The notes: generated by a model not told the origin, from the sequence alone. DNA of 40,193 nucleotides from Solirubrobacter deserti (GCF_027587175.1 NZ_JAPCID010000024.1:1-40193); one strand, 5' to 3'; shown: positions 6,475-15,324, counted from the stretch's first letter. Program-made: numbers and translations.

Positions 6475-8574
6475 CTACGGGTTGGTGGTGCTCAGCGTGA
6501 ACGTGAGCGTCTTGCTGTAGGTGCCCGTGCGCAGCGGGTCCGTCCGGCCGATGACCTGCTTGAAGGCGAGGGTCACCACGTCGTTGGACACCGGCGCGCT
6601 GTAGGCGTACAGGTTCAGCGGCGAGGCGCGGAGCGGGAAGAACCCGCCCGTGCCGGCCTGGGCCTGGAGCGGCTGCGCGAGCGCGAACGCGCCGTTGACC
6701 AGATGCCCCGGGCTCGGGCCGTTGTCGGAGATGCTGAGCATCGCGTCGCCGGCCGTCGAGGTCACGGTGGCGTCGGCGGCGGCGACGTACTCGGCGTCGA
6801 CGCCGGGCTGGAACGCGCCCAGTGACGGGACCGAGCCGAGCGTGAGCGACAACGTCGCCGGCACCGTGCCGGACACCGTCCCGCCCTCGCAGGAGCCGTA
6901 GTAGCGGACCGCCGTGCGCAGCATCGGCAGCACGCCCGCGGCGTCCAGCATCGGCGCGACCAGGCCGCCCAGCGGCTGCTTGAGCGGGACGAGCACGCCC
7001 TGGCCCCACGGCACGACCTTGATGCCGTGGATCGCGAGGCGGGAGGCGATCGAGCCGGCCTGGATCGGCGTCGGGCTGATGCTCGTGCGCGGCGCCTCGT
7101 AGTCGGCCTGCGTCATGTAGTAGCCGCAGGGCGCCGGGTCCAGGATGCGCGCCGCAAGCGGCGTGTCCACGTCCGGCTGGTCGTCCGGGTTCGCGCCCAC
7201 GTGCGGCACGAGCGGCCACGGGTAGGAGCCGCGCAGCACCGTGCGGTTGAGCGTCTGGCGCGTCTGGAACGCCTCCGACGCCTTGTTGAGCGCGGTGATC
7301 TGGTTGAGCTTGGCGTAGAAGTACCGGTACGCCTCCCAGTTCTCCCACAGGTGCGCGTACGCCTTGCGGTTCTCGTTGGCGCGGGTGTTGGTGCCGCCCT
7401 CGGCCGGCCGGGTCGTGCCCGGCGCGGCGCGCGCCTCGCCCAGCAGGCCGACGCTGTTCTTGAGCGCGGACGTGTTGCGCAGGATGCCCTCGTGCGAGTC
7501 GCCGCCGGTGCTGTACGGGCCCATCCACCAGCCCGACTGGGCGGCCGCGCCGTACATCCACTCGTTCACGAGCGACTTGCCCTCTTCGAAGAGCGGCTCG
7601 TAGACGTTCAGGTGGCGCGCGGTGAGGATCGGCAGGTCTTCGCTGTCGCCCTCGTGGTTGTCGACCGACACGTCGGGCGTGTAGTCGCGCATCAGCTGCG
7701 CCTGCGCCTTGGTCTCGGCCTGCTCGATCAGGGCGTGGTCGCGGTTGAGGTCCTGCCCGGTGGAGTTGCCGCGCTGGTTGAGCGCGCGGCCGTCCGGGTT
7801 GCTCGACGGCATGATCAGCACCGTGATCTTGCTCAGCATGTCCAGGATCGCCGGGTCCTGGGTGAAGGCGAGCTGGCGCGCCATGGTGAAGCAGGTCTCA
7901 CGGCCGGAGGCCTCGTTGCCGTGCACGTTGCAGTTGACCCAGAACGTCGGCCGGGCCGAGATCTCCGCCGCGGTGTCGGGCGGCTTCGGATAGCCGAGGA
8001 TGTACAGGTCCAGCGGGCGGTTCTGGATCGTCCGCGTGAGCTCGACGCGCCGGAAGCGGTCGCTGGCGGCGTCGAGCGCCGCCGTGAACGTCTCCTCTTC
8101 GGCCGTCGTCGTGTAGTCGTTGGCGATGTTCGGGTCCGTCGCGGTGTCGCGCTTCTCCCACGCCGTCAGCAGCTCCGCCGGGCCGGGATGGCCGAGCGTC
8201 GTGCCCTCGACCGGCGCCGAGTACGGCTTGAGCACGGCGCTGGTGCCCGTGCCGAAGCGGGCGCGCACGCGCCAGCGGAAGCTGTCGCCGAGCTTGTAGC
8301 CCGAGTCGGCGAACGCCGGCTTGTCGGGCGTGATCGTGCGCTGCGGCTGCCAGACGCCGACGACGGTGCCCGCCGTCCCCTCCGGCGTGCCGGCCGGCGC
8401 ACGTTCGATCTGGTAGTCGGTCGCGCCCGCCACCGGGTTCCACTTGAGCGTGGTGAACCCGACGTCCTGCGTGACCGTCACCCCCGTCACCTGCTCCGGG
8501 TCCTGTGCGGACGCCGCAGCCGGGAACAGCAACATCGCGACGCCGAGCGCCGCGACCATACCCCTACCTCTCAT
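6475..8574 (-). CDS. Secreted M14-family zinc carboxypeptidase with C-terminal WxL-like module
   Basis: A 699-residue secreted protein. Residues 1-23 form a signal peptide ending ASA. Residues about 28-128 resemble a fibronectin type III domain. The M14 peptidase domain follows: zinc ligands H218 and E221 in VHGNE, H307 in DNHEGD, the substrate-binding NPDG/DLNRD segments (259-262 and 275-279), and the likely catalytic Glu E380 in GLLGEAR. It should hydrolyse C-terminal residues from peptides outside the cell. The last about 133 residues (567-699) are a module shared with the amidase and the 1344-residue protein, ending YSKTLTFTLSTTNP. I chose ATG at 8574, preceded by a G-rich Shine-Dalgarno, because the signal peptide starts there; an upstream ATG at 8622 adds an unlikely hydrophilic extension. 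Confidence 0.87.
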   Translation of the reverse strand: MRGRGMVAALGVAMLLFPAAASAQDPEQVTGVTVTQDVGFTTLKWNPVAGATDYQIERAPAGTPEGTAGTVVGVWQPQRTITPDKPAFADSGYKLGDSFRWRVRARFGTGTSAVLKPYSAPVEGTTLGHPGPAELLTAWEKRDTATDPNIANDYTTTAEEETFTAALDAASDRFRRVELTRTIQNRPLDLYILGYPKPPDTAAEISARPTFWVNCNVHGNEASGRETCFTMARQLAFTQDPAILDMLSKITVLIMPSSNPDGRALNQRGNSTGQDLNRDHALIEQAETKAQAQLMRDYTPDVSVDNHEGDSEDLPILTARHLNVYEPLFEEGKSLVNEWMYGAAAQSGWWMGPYSTGGDSHEGILRNTSALKNSVGLLGEARAAPGTTRPAEGGTNTRANENRKAYAHLWENWEAYRYFYAKLNQITALNKASEAFQTRQTLNRTVLRGSYPWPLVPHVGANPDDQPDVDTPLAARILDPAPCGYYMTQADYEAPRTSISPTPIQAGSIASRLAIHGIKVVPWGQGVLVPLKQPLGGLVAPMLDAAGVLPMLRTAVRYYGSCEGGTVSGTVPATLSLTLGSVPSLGAFQPGVDAEYVAAADATVTSTAGDAMLSISDNGPSPGHLVNGAFALAQPLQAQAGTGGFFPLRASPLNLYAYSAPVSNDVVTLAFKQVIGRTDPLRTGTYSKTLTFTLSTTNP

Positions 8575-8618
8575 TGAACCCCCCCGGGTCGACGTGCGCG
8601 GGAAGCTACTCCTCTCGC

Positions 8619-8644
8619 CCACGCCCGCGCGGAGGCGGGCGTGG
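8619..8644 (-). terminator. Hairpin after the amidase gene
   Basis: A perfect 10-bp inverted repeat, CCACGCCCGC (8619-8628) and GCGGGCGTGG (8635-8644), with a 6-nt loop, 18 nt beyond the amidase stop codon on the minus strand and upstream of the peptidase start. No U-tract follows, so termination is inferred from position and stability. Confidence 0.5.
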
Positions 8645-8661
8645 ACAATTGGTCAAGGGGG

Positions 8662-11600
8662 TTATGGACTGGTGGTCGAGAGCGTGAAGGTGAGCGTCTT
8701 CGTGTAGGCCCCCGTGCGCAGCGGCTCGTTCGCGCCGATCGGCTGGCGGAACGTGATCGTCGCCCGGTCGTTGGACACCGGCCCGTTCCACGCGTTGGGC
8801 GCGATCTGCACCTGCAGCGGCTGCGCCAGCCGGAACGCGCCGTTGGTGAGGTAGCCGGGCTCGCTCACGGTGAGCGAGGCGTCACCGGCGGTGCTGATGA
8901 CGTTCGCGTCGGTGCTGGCGGTGTAGACCTGCTCGACGCCCGGCTGGAACGGATCGAACGTCGGCGGTCGGCCGAGCGTGAGGGAGAGCATCGCCGGCAC
9001 CGTGCCGCTGACGATCGTCGAGACGGCGTCGGCGTTGGCCGGCGTGCTCGGCGCGCACGCGCGGGTGGAGACGACGTACGCGTTGCCGGGCACGCAGCGC
9101 CACAGGCTCGGGTTGGTCTCGCTCGGCGGCTTGCGCAGCTTGGTCGCCTGCTCGTAGGCGTAGGCGAACGCGAGCAGCTTGGCCTCGGTGAAGGCCGTGC
9201 CGTTGAACGCGATCCCGACCGGGTCGCGGGTCGTGGCGCTGTAGCCCGCCGGGACCACGATCTGCGGGTAGCCCGCGCGGGCGCCGAGGCCGGTCATCGT
9301 GCCGGACGGCGTGAGGATGGCCTCGAGGTTGTTCGTGGTCAGCGCGGTGTCGATCGCGGCGCGCGCGTTGGCGCGGCCGGTGTCGCGGGCGATCACGTAC
9401 GCCGCGTTCTGGGCGGGGTCGGTGAGGTCCGTGGCCTGGCTGGCGAGCAGCTGCGTCTGGCCGTACTTGAGCGCGTCGTCGGGGTGCGCGTTGTTGTAGG
9501 CGATGATGTCCGCGAGCGACTTCATCGGCGCGCTCGCCGGGAGTCGCCCGAGATACGCGTTGAGGTCGCGCTTGAACTCCGGCGTGAGGATGTCCCCGGT
9601 GCTCTGCGCGCTCGGCGTGGGGATCTGGACCGTCGTCGCGCCCAGCGCCTGCACGGCCGCGACCGCGGCGACGTACTGCGCGTTCGTGTTGTTGATGACC
9701 CCGATCCGCTTGCCGGCCAGCGCCTGCGGGTCCAACGCGGCGAGGTAGTCGGGGACCGTGTCCGGCGCGGCTTCGGTGGCCGGGTCCTCGGGGTCCTTGC
9801 CGGCGATCGCGCCGAGCTCGGCCGCCGCGTCGGCGACCGAGCGGGTCATCGGCCCAGCCGTGTCCTGCGTGGCGGAGATCGGGAGGATGCCGGTGCGCGA
9901 GACGAGCCCGATCGTCGGGCGCACGCCCACGATGCCCTGCGCCGCGGACGGGCTCACGATCGAGCCGCTGGTCTCGGTGCCGATCGTTATCGCGGCCAGG
10001 CCGGCGGCGGCCGCGGCGCCGGAGCCGCTGGAGGAGCCGCTCGGCGTGATGTCCGCGTTGTACGGGTTCAGCACCTGGCCGCCGAGCGAGCTGTAGCCGC
10101 TGGGCATGCCGTTGGTGAGGAAGTTCGCGAACTCGGACAGGTTGACCTTGCCGAGCAGGACCGCGCCCGCGGCCCGCAGCTTTGCGACGACCGGCGAGTC
10201 CTTGTCCGGGATGCTGTTCTCCAGCGCGACCGAGCCCGCCGTGGTGGGCAGCCCAGCCACGTCGAGGTTGTCCTTGACCAGGACCGGGATGCCGTGCAGC
10301 GGGCCGCGGACCGCGCCCGCGGCGCGCTCGGCGTCGGCCTTCGCGGCCTCCTCCAGCGCCTTCGGGTTGATCAGCCGGACGGCGTTGATCGACGGCCCTT
10401 CGGTGTTGGTGAGCGCGATCCGCTGCAGGTAGGCCTTGGTCAGCTGGGTCGCGCTGAGGCTGCCCGCGGTCATCCGGCCCTGCAGGTCGGCGACGGTCGC
10501 GGTCTCCAGCGGGAAGTCGAGCGTCACGCCGGTCGCGATCTCACGGCCGGGCGGGCACGAGCGGGGGTTGCCGGCGTAGCAGCGCCACGCCGCGGGGTTG
10601 ATCTCGCTCGGCGTCTTGCGCAGCTTGGTCGCCTGCTCGTAGGCGTAGGCGAACGCGAGCAGCTTGGCCTCGCTGAACGCGGCGCCGTTGAAGGCGATGC
10701 CGACGGGGATGCGGTTGGCGGGGTTGTAGCCCGCCGGGACGACGATCTGCGGGTAGCCCGCGCGGGCGCCGAGACCGGTCATGGTGCCCGAGGGCGTGAG
10801 GATCGCTTCGAGGTTGTTGGCCGTGAGCGCGTCGTCGATCGCGGCGCGGGCCGCGGCGCGCTGGCTGTCCCGGGCGGCGACGTACGCCTCGTTCTGTGCC
10901 GGGTCGGTGAGGTCGACCGCCTGGCTGGCGGTCAGCAGCGCCTGTCCGAACTTCAGCGCCTCGTCCGCGTGGGCCTCGTTGAAGGCGATGATGTCGGCCA
11001 GCGACTTGCGCGGCGCGCTCGCGGGCAGGCGGCCGAGGTAGGCGTTCAGGTCGCGCTTGAACTCGGCGGTGAGGACGTCGAACGGCGCGGCCGAGGTCGG
11101 CGCCGCGATCTGCACGGTGGTCGCGCCCAGCGCCTGGACGGCGGCGACCGCGGCGAGATACTGCGCGTTCGTGCTGGCGATGACGCCGATCCGCTTGCCG
11201 GCCAGCGCGTCCGGCTTGAGGCCGGCGAGGTAGTCGGTGGTGGGCGCGTTCGCGGTGACCGGGTCCTCGGGGTCGGCCCCCGCGATCGCCTGCAGCTCGA
11301 CGGCCGCGTCGGCGACGGTGCGCGTCATCGGCCCGGCGGTGTCCTGCGTGGAGGAGATCGGCAGGATGCCCGCGCGGGACACGAGGCCGATCGTCGGACG
11401 CAGGCCGACGATGCCCTGCGCCGCGGACGGGCTCACGATCGAGCCGCTCGTCTCGGTGCCGATCGTGATCGCGGCGAGGCCGGCCGCGGCGGCGGAGCCC
11501 GACCCCGAGGACGAGCCGCTGGGCCCGGCGTCGAGGTCGTACGGGTTCAGGACCTGGCCGCCGAGCGAGGAGTAGCCGCTCGGCGCGCTGGTCGACATGA

Positions 11601-12060
11601 AGTACGCGAACTCGGACAGGTTCGTCTTGCCGAGGATCACCGCGCCGGCCTGGCGCAGCTTGGCCACGACGGTCGAGTCCCGGTCGGGGATGCTGTTCTC
11701 GAGCGCCACGCTGCCGGCCGTGGTCGGCAGGCCGGCGACGTCGAGGTTGTCCTTGACGAGCACGGGGACGCCGTGCAGCGGGCCACGGACCTTCCCCGTG
11801 GCGCGCTCGAGGTCGAGCAGGCTCGCGTCCTGGAGCGCACGCGGGTTGACGAGCCGGACGGCGTTGATCCCCGGGCCACGCGCGTTGACCGCGGCGATGC
11901 GGTCGATGTACGCGCGGGTGACCTGCACGCTCGTCAGCTCTCCCGCCGCCATCTTCGTCTGGAGCTCGGCGACCGTCACCCGCTCGAGATCCAGCGCCGA
12001 CGACGGCGCCGCGAACAGCAGCAGTCCAGCTAACGCAACGACCAATGACAGCGTCTTCAT
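8662..12060 (-). CDS. Secreted protein with two tandem amidase-signature domains and a WxL-like module
   Basis: A 1132-residue secreted protein. Residues 1-22 are a signal peptide. Two complete amidase-signature domains follow, at about 25-492 and 517-986. Each keeps the Ser-cisSer-Lys triad: K103 in VLVKDNLD, the GSSSGSG loop at 182-188 and S207 in GTETSGSI; in copy two K596, GSSSGSG at 675-681 and S700. A single amidase of this family is about 450-500 residues, so this is an internal duplication with both active sites intact. Residues 1017-1132 are the shared C-terminal module ending YTKTLTFTLSTTSP. It probably hydrolyses amides (peptide, aryl-amide or peptidoglycan-linked) at the cell surface. 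A good Shine-Dalgarno (GGAAGAGG) precedes the ATG at 12060. Confidence 0.88.
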   Translation of the reverse strand: MKTLSLVVALAGLLLFAAPSSALDLERVTVAELQTKMAAGELTSVQVTRAYIDRIAAVNARGPGINAVRLVNPRALQDASLLDLERATGKVRGPLHGVPVLVKDNLDVAGLPTTAGSVALENSIPDRDSTVVAKLRQAGAVILGKTNLSEFAYFMSTSAPSGYSSLGGQVLNPYDLDAGPSGSSSGSGSAAAAGLAAITIGTETSGSIVSPSAAQGIVGLRPTIGLVSRAGILPISSTQDTAGPMTRTVADAAVELQAIAGADPEDPVTANAPTTDYLAGLKPDALAGKRIGVIASTNAQYLAAVAAVQALGATTVQIAAPTSAAPFDVLTAEFKRDLNAYLGRLPASAPRKSLADIIAFNEAHADEALKFGQALLTASQAVDLTDPAQNEAYVAARDSQRAAARAAIDDALTANNLEAILTPSGTMTGLGARAGYPQIVVPAGYNPANRIPVGIAFNGAAFSEAKLLAFAYAYEQATKLRKTPSEINPAAWRCYAGNPRSCPPGREIATGVTLDFPLETATVADLQGRMTAGSLSATQLTKAYLQRIALTNTEGPSINAVRLINPKALEEAAKADAERAAGAVRGPLHGIPVLVKDNLDVAGLPTTAGSVALENSIPDKDSPVVAKLRAAGAVLLGKVNLSEFANFLTNGMPSGYSSLGGQVLNPYNADITPSGSSSGSGAAAAAGLAAITIGTETSGSIVSPSAAQGIVGVRPTIGLVSRTGILPISATQDTAGPMTRSVADAAAELGAIAGKDPEDPATEAAPDTVPDYLAALDPQALAGKRIGVINNTNAQYVAAVAAVQALGATTVQIPTPSAQSTGDILTPEFKRDLNAYLGRLPASAPMKSLADIIAYNNAHPDDALKYGQTQLLASQATDLTDPAQNAAYVIARDTGRANARAAIDTALTTNNLEAILTPSGTMTGLGARAGYPQIVVPAGYSATTRDPVGIAFNGTAFTEAKLLAFAYAYEQATKLRKPPSETNPSLWRCVPGNAYVVSTRACAPSTPANADAVSTIVSGTVPAMLSLTLGRPPTFDPFQPGVEQVYTASTDANVISTAGDASLTVSEPGYLTNGAFRLAQPLQVQIAPNAWNGPVSNDRATITFRQPIGANEPLRTGAYTKTLTFTLSTTSP
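9103..10512 (-). repeat. Amidase-domain repeat, copy 2
   Basis: The second of two in-frame direct repeats inside the amidase gene, coding for residues 517-986. It matches copy 1 nearly block for block (for example RGPLHGxPVLVKDNLDVAG and GTETSGSIVSPSAAQG in both). Boundaries are approximate, from the protein alignment. Confidence 0.8.
10585..11988 (-). repeat. Amidase-domain repeat, copy 1
   Basis: The first in-frame direct repeat, coding for residues 25-492 of the amidase. It is separated from copy 2 by a short Cys-containing linker that includes a WRC...C segment; a similar WRC segment also follows copy 2, so the linker is part of the duplicated unit. Confidence 0.8.
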
Positions 12061-12121
12061 GACCCTCTTCCCCCCGGTTCGAACTCGCGGATGGAACTCA
12101 ACCCGGCCCGAGGGGGCGGTG

Positions 12122-13111
12122 TCAATACCTCATTCCGGCGCCGGGATCGCGCCGGCGCCGGTGCGAGCGGCGCGCTTCGCGGATCACGTGCTCGATCGCG
12201 ATCCACCACCAGGGGCGCAGGCGCAGCGGCCAGGACCAGTCCCAGCGCAGCGGCCTGAACCGCCGCGCGCGGCGGTCGTCGGCCAGAAGTTGGCGCGTCG
12301 GTGCACTCAGCCTTCTGACTTCGAGCGCACGCACACCCTCGAAGCTCAGGGCGATCACGGTGAACGTGAGGAACGCGGCGGGCTCGGCGGCGAGCATGAG
12401 GATCGCGACGACGGCCGCGAGCGTGCTGAAGCGGCGGTAGACGAAGCTGCGGCCCGCCGGACCGGTGTGCAGGAGGTTGTGGCGCGCGATCTCGTGCCGC
12501 GGGTCCAGCCGGGCGACCGCCTCGAACTGCTCGGCCGTGCCCGCGCGCTGGTACGCGCGCAGGCGGGCGACGGCGAGGTTGTTGAGCGTGTCGGCGTCCT
12601 CGGGGTCCAGCCGGAGCGCGTGCTCGTAGGCCGGGATGGCCTCGGCGGGGCGGTCCTGCTCGAACAGGACCTCGCCGAGCGTGGAGTGCGTCGCGGCGTC
12701 GTCGGGGTCGAGCGCGACCGCGTGCCGCGCGGCGGCGACGGCGCCGGCGTGATCACCGGAGGCCTGCAGCGCGCTGGCGAGCACGATGTGGGTCGTGGCG
12801 AGCTCGGGCGCGAGCCGGGCCGCCTCGAGCGCGGCACGGCGGGCGTCGGTGGCGCGGCCGAGCTTGATCAGCGCGACGGCGCAGATGCGGTGCCCCCACT
12901 CCTGCTCCGGGCTCAGCCGCACGGCGGCGCCGGCGGCCGTCAGCGCCTGGCCGGGGTCGTCGAGCTGCAGGAACGCGAGCGCGGCCAGACAGTGCAGCTG
13001 GGGGACGTCGGGCGTGGCCGAGAACGCGCGCTGCAGGTGGGTGAGCGCCTCCTGCGGCCGCTGCAGATCCAGGAGCGCGGAGGCGCGCTCGAGCGCGGCG
13101 TCGGCGGTCAC
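12122..13111 (-). CDS. TPR protein with C-terminal membrane hairpin
   Basis: A 329-residue protein with about six TPR units over residues 1-215 (for example AHxALRLDPEDADTLNNLAV-like helices near 163-182). Two hydrophobic segments at about 229-243 and 244-258 probably form a membrane hairpin. The tail is rich in Arg and Trp (WDWSWPLRLRPWWW, 290-303), consistent with membrane-surface binding. The GTG start at 13111 overlaps the AAA+ ATPase stop (GTGA), so the two are co-translated. It is likely a membrane-bound partner or adaptor of the ATPase; this role is inferred from linkage and from both proteins having TPRs. Confidence 0.75.
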   Translation of the reverse strand: MTADAALERASALLDLQRPQEALTHLQRAFSATPDVPQLHCLAALAFLQLDDPGQALTAAGAAVRLSPEQEWGHRICAVALIKLGRATDARRAALEAARLAPELATTHIVLASALQASGDHAGAVAAARHAVALDPDDAATHSTLGEVLFEQDRPAEAIPAYEHALRLDPEDADTLNNLAVARLRAYQRAGTAEQFEAVARLDPRHEIARHNLLHTGPAGRSFVYRRFSTLAAVVAILMLAAEPAAFLTFTVIALSFEGVRALEVRRLSAPTRQLLADDRRARRFRPLRWDWSWPLRLRPWWWIAIEHVIREARRSHRRRRDPGAGMRY

Positions 13112-14382
13112 AGCAGCTTGTGACTCCGGATGTAGGCCAGCAGATCGTCGTACTGGCCGCCCTCGTTGGCGTACAGCGCGTAGTTGTGGGCGACGCCGAA
13201 CCACGCCTTCGTGGATCGCGGCGCCTCCTGCGCGGCCTGTTCGAGCTGGCGCATCGTGATCGGGCGCATGGCGTTGGTGCGGATCGACTCCTGCAGCGCC
13301 TGCTCGGCGGCGGACTCGACCACGTGCACGAGGTCCGCGCCCGAGCAGCCCTCGGTGCGGCGGGCGAGCTTGGCGACGTCCACGCCCTCGATCGGCCGTT
13401 CCTCGAGCGCGTGGCGCAGGATCGCCTCGCGCGCCTTGAAGTCGGGCGGGAGCACCAGCACCGTGCGGTCCAGCCGGCCGGGACGCCGGAGCGCCGTGTC
13501 CACGTCCCACGGATGGTTGGTCGCCGCGAGCACGAACACGCCCTCGTTGTCGGCCTGCGCGCCGTCGAGCTCCGCCAGCAGCTGGTTGACGACGTTGCGA
13601 GCGCCCGAGTGACGCAGGTGGCTGCGCTTCTGGCCGAGCGCGTCCAGCTCGTCGAGGAACAGCACGCACGGCGCCGCACGGCGGGCGGCGGCGAACGCGT
13701 CGTGCAGGCGCCGCTCGGACTCGCCGAGCCACATGTCCAGCACGTCGTTGAGGCCGAGCGCGAAGAAGTTCGCGCCGAGCTCACCCGCGACCGCGCGCGC
13801 GAGGAACGTCTTGCCGCAGCCCGGCGGCCCGTAGAGGAGGAGGCCACCGCGGAGCGACTTGCCGTAGTAGGCGCGCAGCTCCGGGTTGCGCAGCGGCGCG
13901 AGAAACGCGGCGTCCAGGCGCGCCTTGACGTCCTCCAGCCCGCCGACGTCGGCGAGCGTCACGCGCGGGCGCTCGGCCTCCACCAGCCCTTCGGGCTCGA
14001 GCTCGGTGAAGCCCTCGGGGATCGCGAGCGGCTCCTCGGTGTCGTCGAGCTCTTCCGAGTCGGTTTCGGCCGCCCAACGCGGCCCGAAGCCCGGCACCGG
14101 CTCGTCGGGCGTGCGCGGCTCCTCACCGAACCCGCGCAGGATGCGCGCGTAGCTCTCCGCCCGCGTGGTGTCGCCCAGCGCCCGGGCGGCGTCGCGCGCG
14201 GCGGCGAGCGCCTCGGCGTGGTCGGGCGTCGCGGCGAGCGCGGCCTGCGCGTGCTCGAGCGCCCGCCCCGCGTCACCCGCCATCACCAGCAGGGACGCCA
14301 GATGCACCCGCAGCGCGGGATTGTGCGGGTCAGCCGCAATCGCCGCTTCGAGCGCAGCCGTCACTGACGGGTCCACAGACAC
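13108..14382 (-). CDS. TPR-AAA+ ATPase
   Basis: A 424-residue protein. Residues 1-85 form TPR-like helices, 86-140 an acidic linker, and 141-390 a classical AAA+ domain of the Cdc48/Vps4/FtsH type. Walker A GPPGCGKT is at 185-192, Walker B VLFLDELDA at 240-248, sensor-1 ATN at 287-289, the arginine-finger region RRPGRLDR at 299-306, and a GCSGADL sensor-2 segment at 345-351. The C-terminal WFGVAHNYALYANEGGQYDD region is outside the core fold. It has one ATPase ring and no protease or transmembrane segment, so it probably remodels proteins delivered through the TPRs. GTG start at 14382. Its stop overlaps the downstream TPR gene. The specific substrate is unknown. Confidence 0.85.
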   Translation of the reverse strand: MSVDPSVTAALEAAIAADPHNPALRVHLASLLVMAGDAGRALEHAQAALAATPDHAEALAAARDAARALGDTTRAESYARILRGFGEEPRTPDEPVPGFGPRWAAETDSEELDDTEEPLAIPEGFTELEPEGLVEAERPRVTLADVGGLEDVKARLDAAFLAPLRNPELRAYYGKSLRGGLLLYGPPGCGKTFLARAVAGELGANFFALGLNDVLDMWLGESERRLHDAFAAARRAAPCVLFLDELDALGQKRSHLRHSGARNVVNQLLAELDGAQADNEGVFVLAATNHPWDVDTALRRPGRLDRTVLVLPPDFKAREAILRHALEERPIEGVDVAKLARRTEGCSGADLVHVVESAAEQALQESIRTNAMRPITMRQLEQAAQEAPRSTKAWFGVAHNYALYANEGGQYDDLLAYIRSHKLL

Positions 14383-14408
14383 GAGGTGGGGTTACCCCGA
14401 GACGTGTC
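14378..14408. promoter_or_regulatory. Compound palindrome between the AAA+ and DUF1707 genes
   Basis: GGGGT-T-ACCCC (14388-14398) is nested exactly inside GACACG (14378-14383) and CGTGTC (14403-14408); both are centred on 14393. It overlaps the AAA+ start codon. It may be an operator for the divergent pair or a 5'-leader hairpin. Confidence 0.35.
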
Positions 14409-14453
14409 CAGTGAGCCTTGCAATCGCGTCCACCACCCCCCACACTGGATCCC

Positions 14454-14915
14454 ATGTCGTCGTGGCAGCGCCCCACTCCGGAACTCCGAGCGTCGGACGC
14501 CGAGCGCGAGCGCGTCGTGGACTTCCTCCGCGAGAGCGCCCTCGTCGGCCGGATCGACCACGACGAGCTCGAAGAGCGGATCGGGCTCGCCTACGCCGCC
14601 GTCACGCGCGGTGACCTCGAACGGCTGCTGGTCGACCTTCCGCGCGGTGCGCGCCCGCCCGCCCCGCGGCCCCGCCGCGCGCCCGCTCCGGCCAAGCGCC
14701 GCGAGCCCAGCGCCGCGATGGTGCTCGTCGGCCTGTCCGCGATCGCGATCCCGATGATCGTGCTGACCGGCGTCGTGATGGCGATCGTGGCCGTGGTGGC
14801 GCTGAGCGTGCTGAGCGCGCCGTTCGTGATCGTCGCGCTGCTCGTGGCCGCCGCCATGCGTCGCCGCCGCCCGCCCGGGCCCGGGCCCGGGTGGCGTTCC
14901 GCGCACTACGGCTAG
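14454..14915 (+). CDS. DUF1707 membrane protein
   Basis: A 153-residue protein. Residues about 10-65 are a DUF1707 domain (LRASDAERERVVDFLRESA ... LEERIGLAYAAVTRGDLERLLVDLP), a short helical domain usual at the N-terminus of actinobacterial membrane proteins. A Pro/Arg-rich linker is followed by two hydrophobic segments at about 88-110 and 113-137, then an Arg/Pro/Gly tail. Function of the family is not established. I chose the ATG at 14454; a TTG 36 nt upstream would add residues without family similarity. No clear Shine-Dalgarno is seen, so it may be leaderless or weakly initiated. Confidence 0.8.
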   Translation: MSSWQRPTPELRASDAERERVVDFLRESALVGRIDHDELEERIGLAYAAVTRGDLERLLVDLPRGARPPAPRPRRAPAPAKRREPSAAMVLVGLSAIAIPMIVLTGVVMAIVAVVALSVLSAPFVIVALLVAAAMRRRRPPGPGPGWRSAHYG

Positions 14916-15101
14916 AGCGGCACGCGCCCGAGTCCGGAGAGCACACCCGCTGGCGCCGCGTCAAGCAATTCATGCGCGGACGGCTTGCGGGCGCGCGGCG
15001 GTCGTCACGAACGGCTTGACCCGTCGCGGCGGGCGCGCTCTAGGGCTGGTTAGGCCGGCTGGCGCCGGCGCGCCCGGGCGCAGACCTGAGCGCAACCCCG
15101 T

Positions 15102-15146
15102 CGAGTGCTCGATTTCCCGCGCTATGCCAGAGAAATCGAGCACTCG
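15102..15146. repeat. Perfect 15-bp inverted repeat
   Basis: Arms CGAGTGCTCGATTTC (15102-15116) and GAAATCGAGCACTCG (15132-15146) with a 15-nt spacer. It lies far from both flanking genes (about 190 nt after one, 220 nt before the other) and has lower GC content than the surroundings. No U-tract follows on either strand. It could be a dispersed palindromic repeat, an RNA hairpin or a recombination site. Confidence 0.8.
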
Positions 15147-15288
15147 GTGAGGTGATCCGTCAGTTGACCACCGCATAGGGGGTCAAGTGACCGATTGCCC
15201 CTCGCCAATGACCCGAGGTGAACGCGCAAGCGTTCACGCAGTCCGGGGAACCCGGCTTACTGGCACAAGAGCGCACCCGCCGCCGCAG

Positions 15289-15324
15289 GTCAAGCGGCTC
15301 GCCGCGAAGCGCGAGCTGCTTGAC
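15289..15324. repeat. 11-bp hairpin with GTCAAGC/GCTTGAC ends
   Basis: GTCAAGCGGCT (15289-15299) pairs with AGCTGCTTGAC (15314-15324), with one G-T wobble. It is 41 nt before the MBL start, so it may be a leader hairpin or operator. Confidence 0.5.

Noticed and set aside
4791-6500. A 569-codon open frame on the plus strand
   Set aside because: Mirror of the enolase-family and oxidoreductase genes, with no recognisable domain.
8574-8622. Upstream ATG for the M14 peptidase gene
   Set aside because: Adds a hydrophilic segment before a clear signal peptide and includes part of the preceding hairpin.
8641-12033. A 1130-codon open frame on the plus strand
   Set aside because: Antisense to the amidase gene with its signal peptide and active sites; the product is Arg/Gly/Val-rich and repeats only because the amidase does.
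15000-15070. GC-rich stretch that might be a tRNA or attachment site
   Set aside because: No cloverleaf, T-loop or anticodon stem could be drawn.
14970-15176. A 68-codon minus-strand frame in the large intergenic gap
   Set aside because: It crosses the 15-bp inverted repeat, has no similarity I recognise and no ribosome-binding site.
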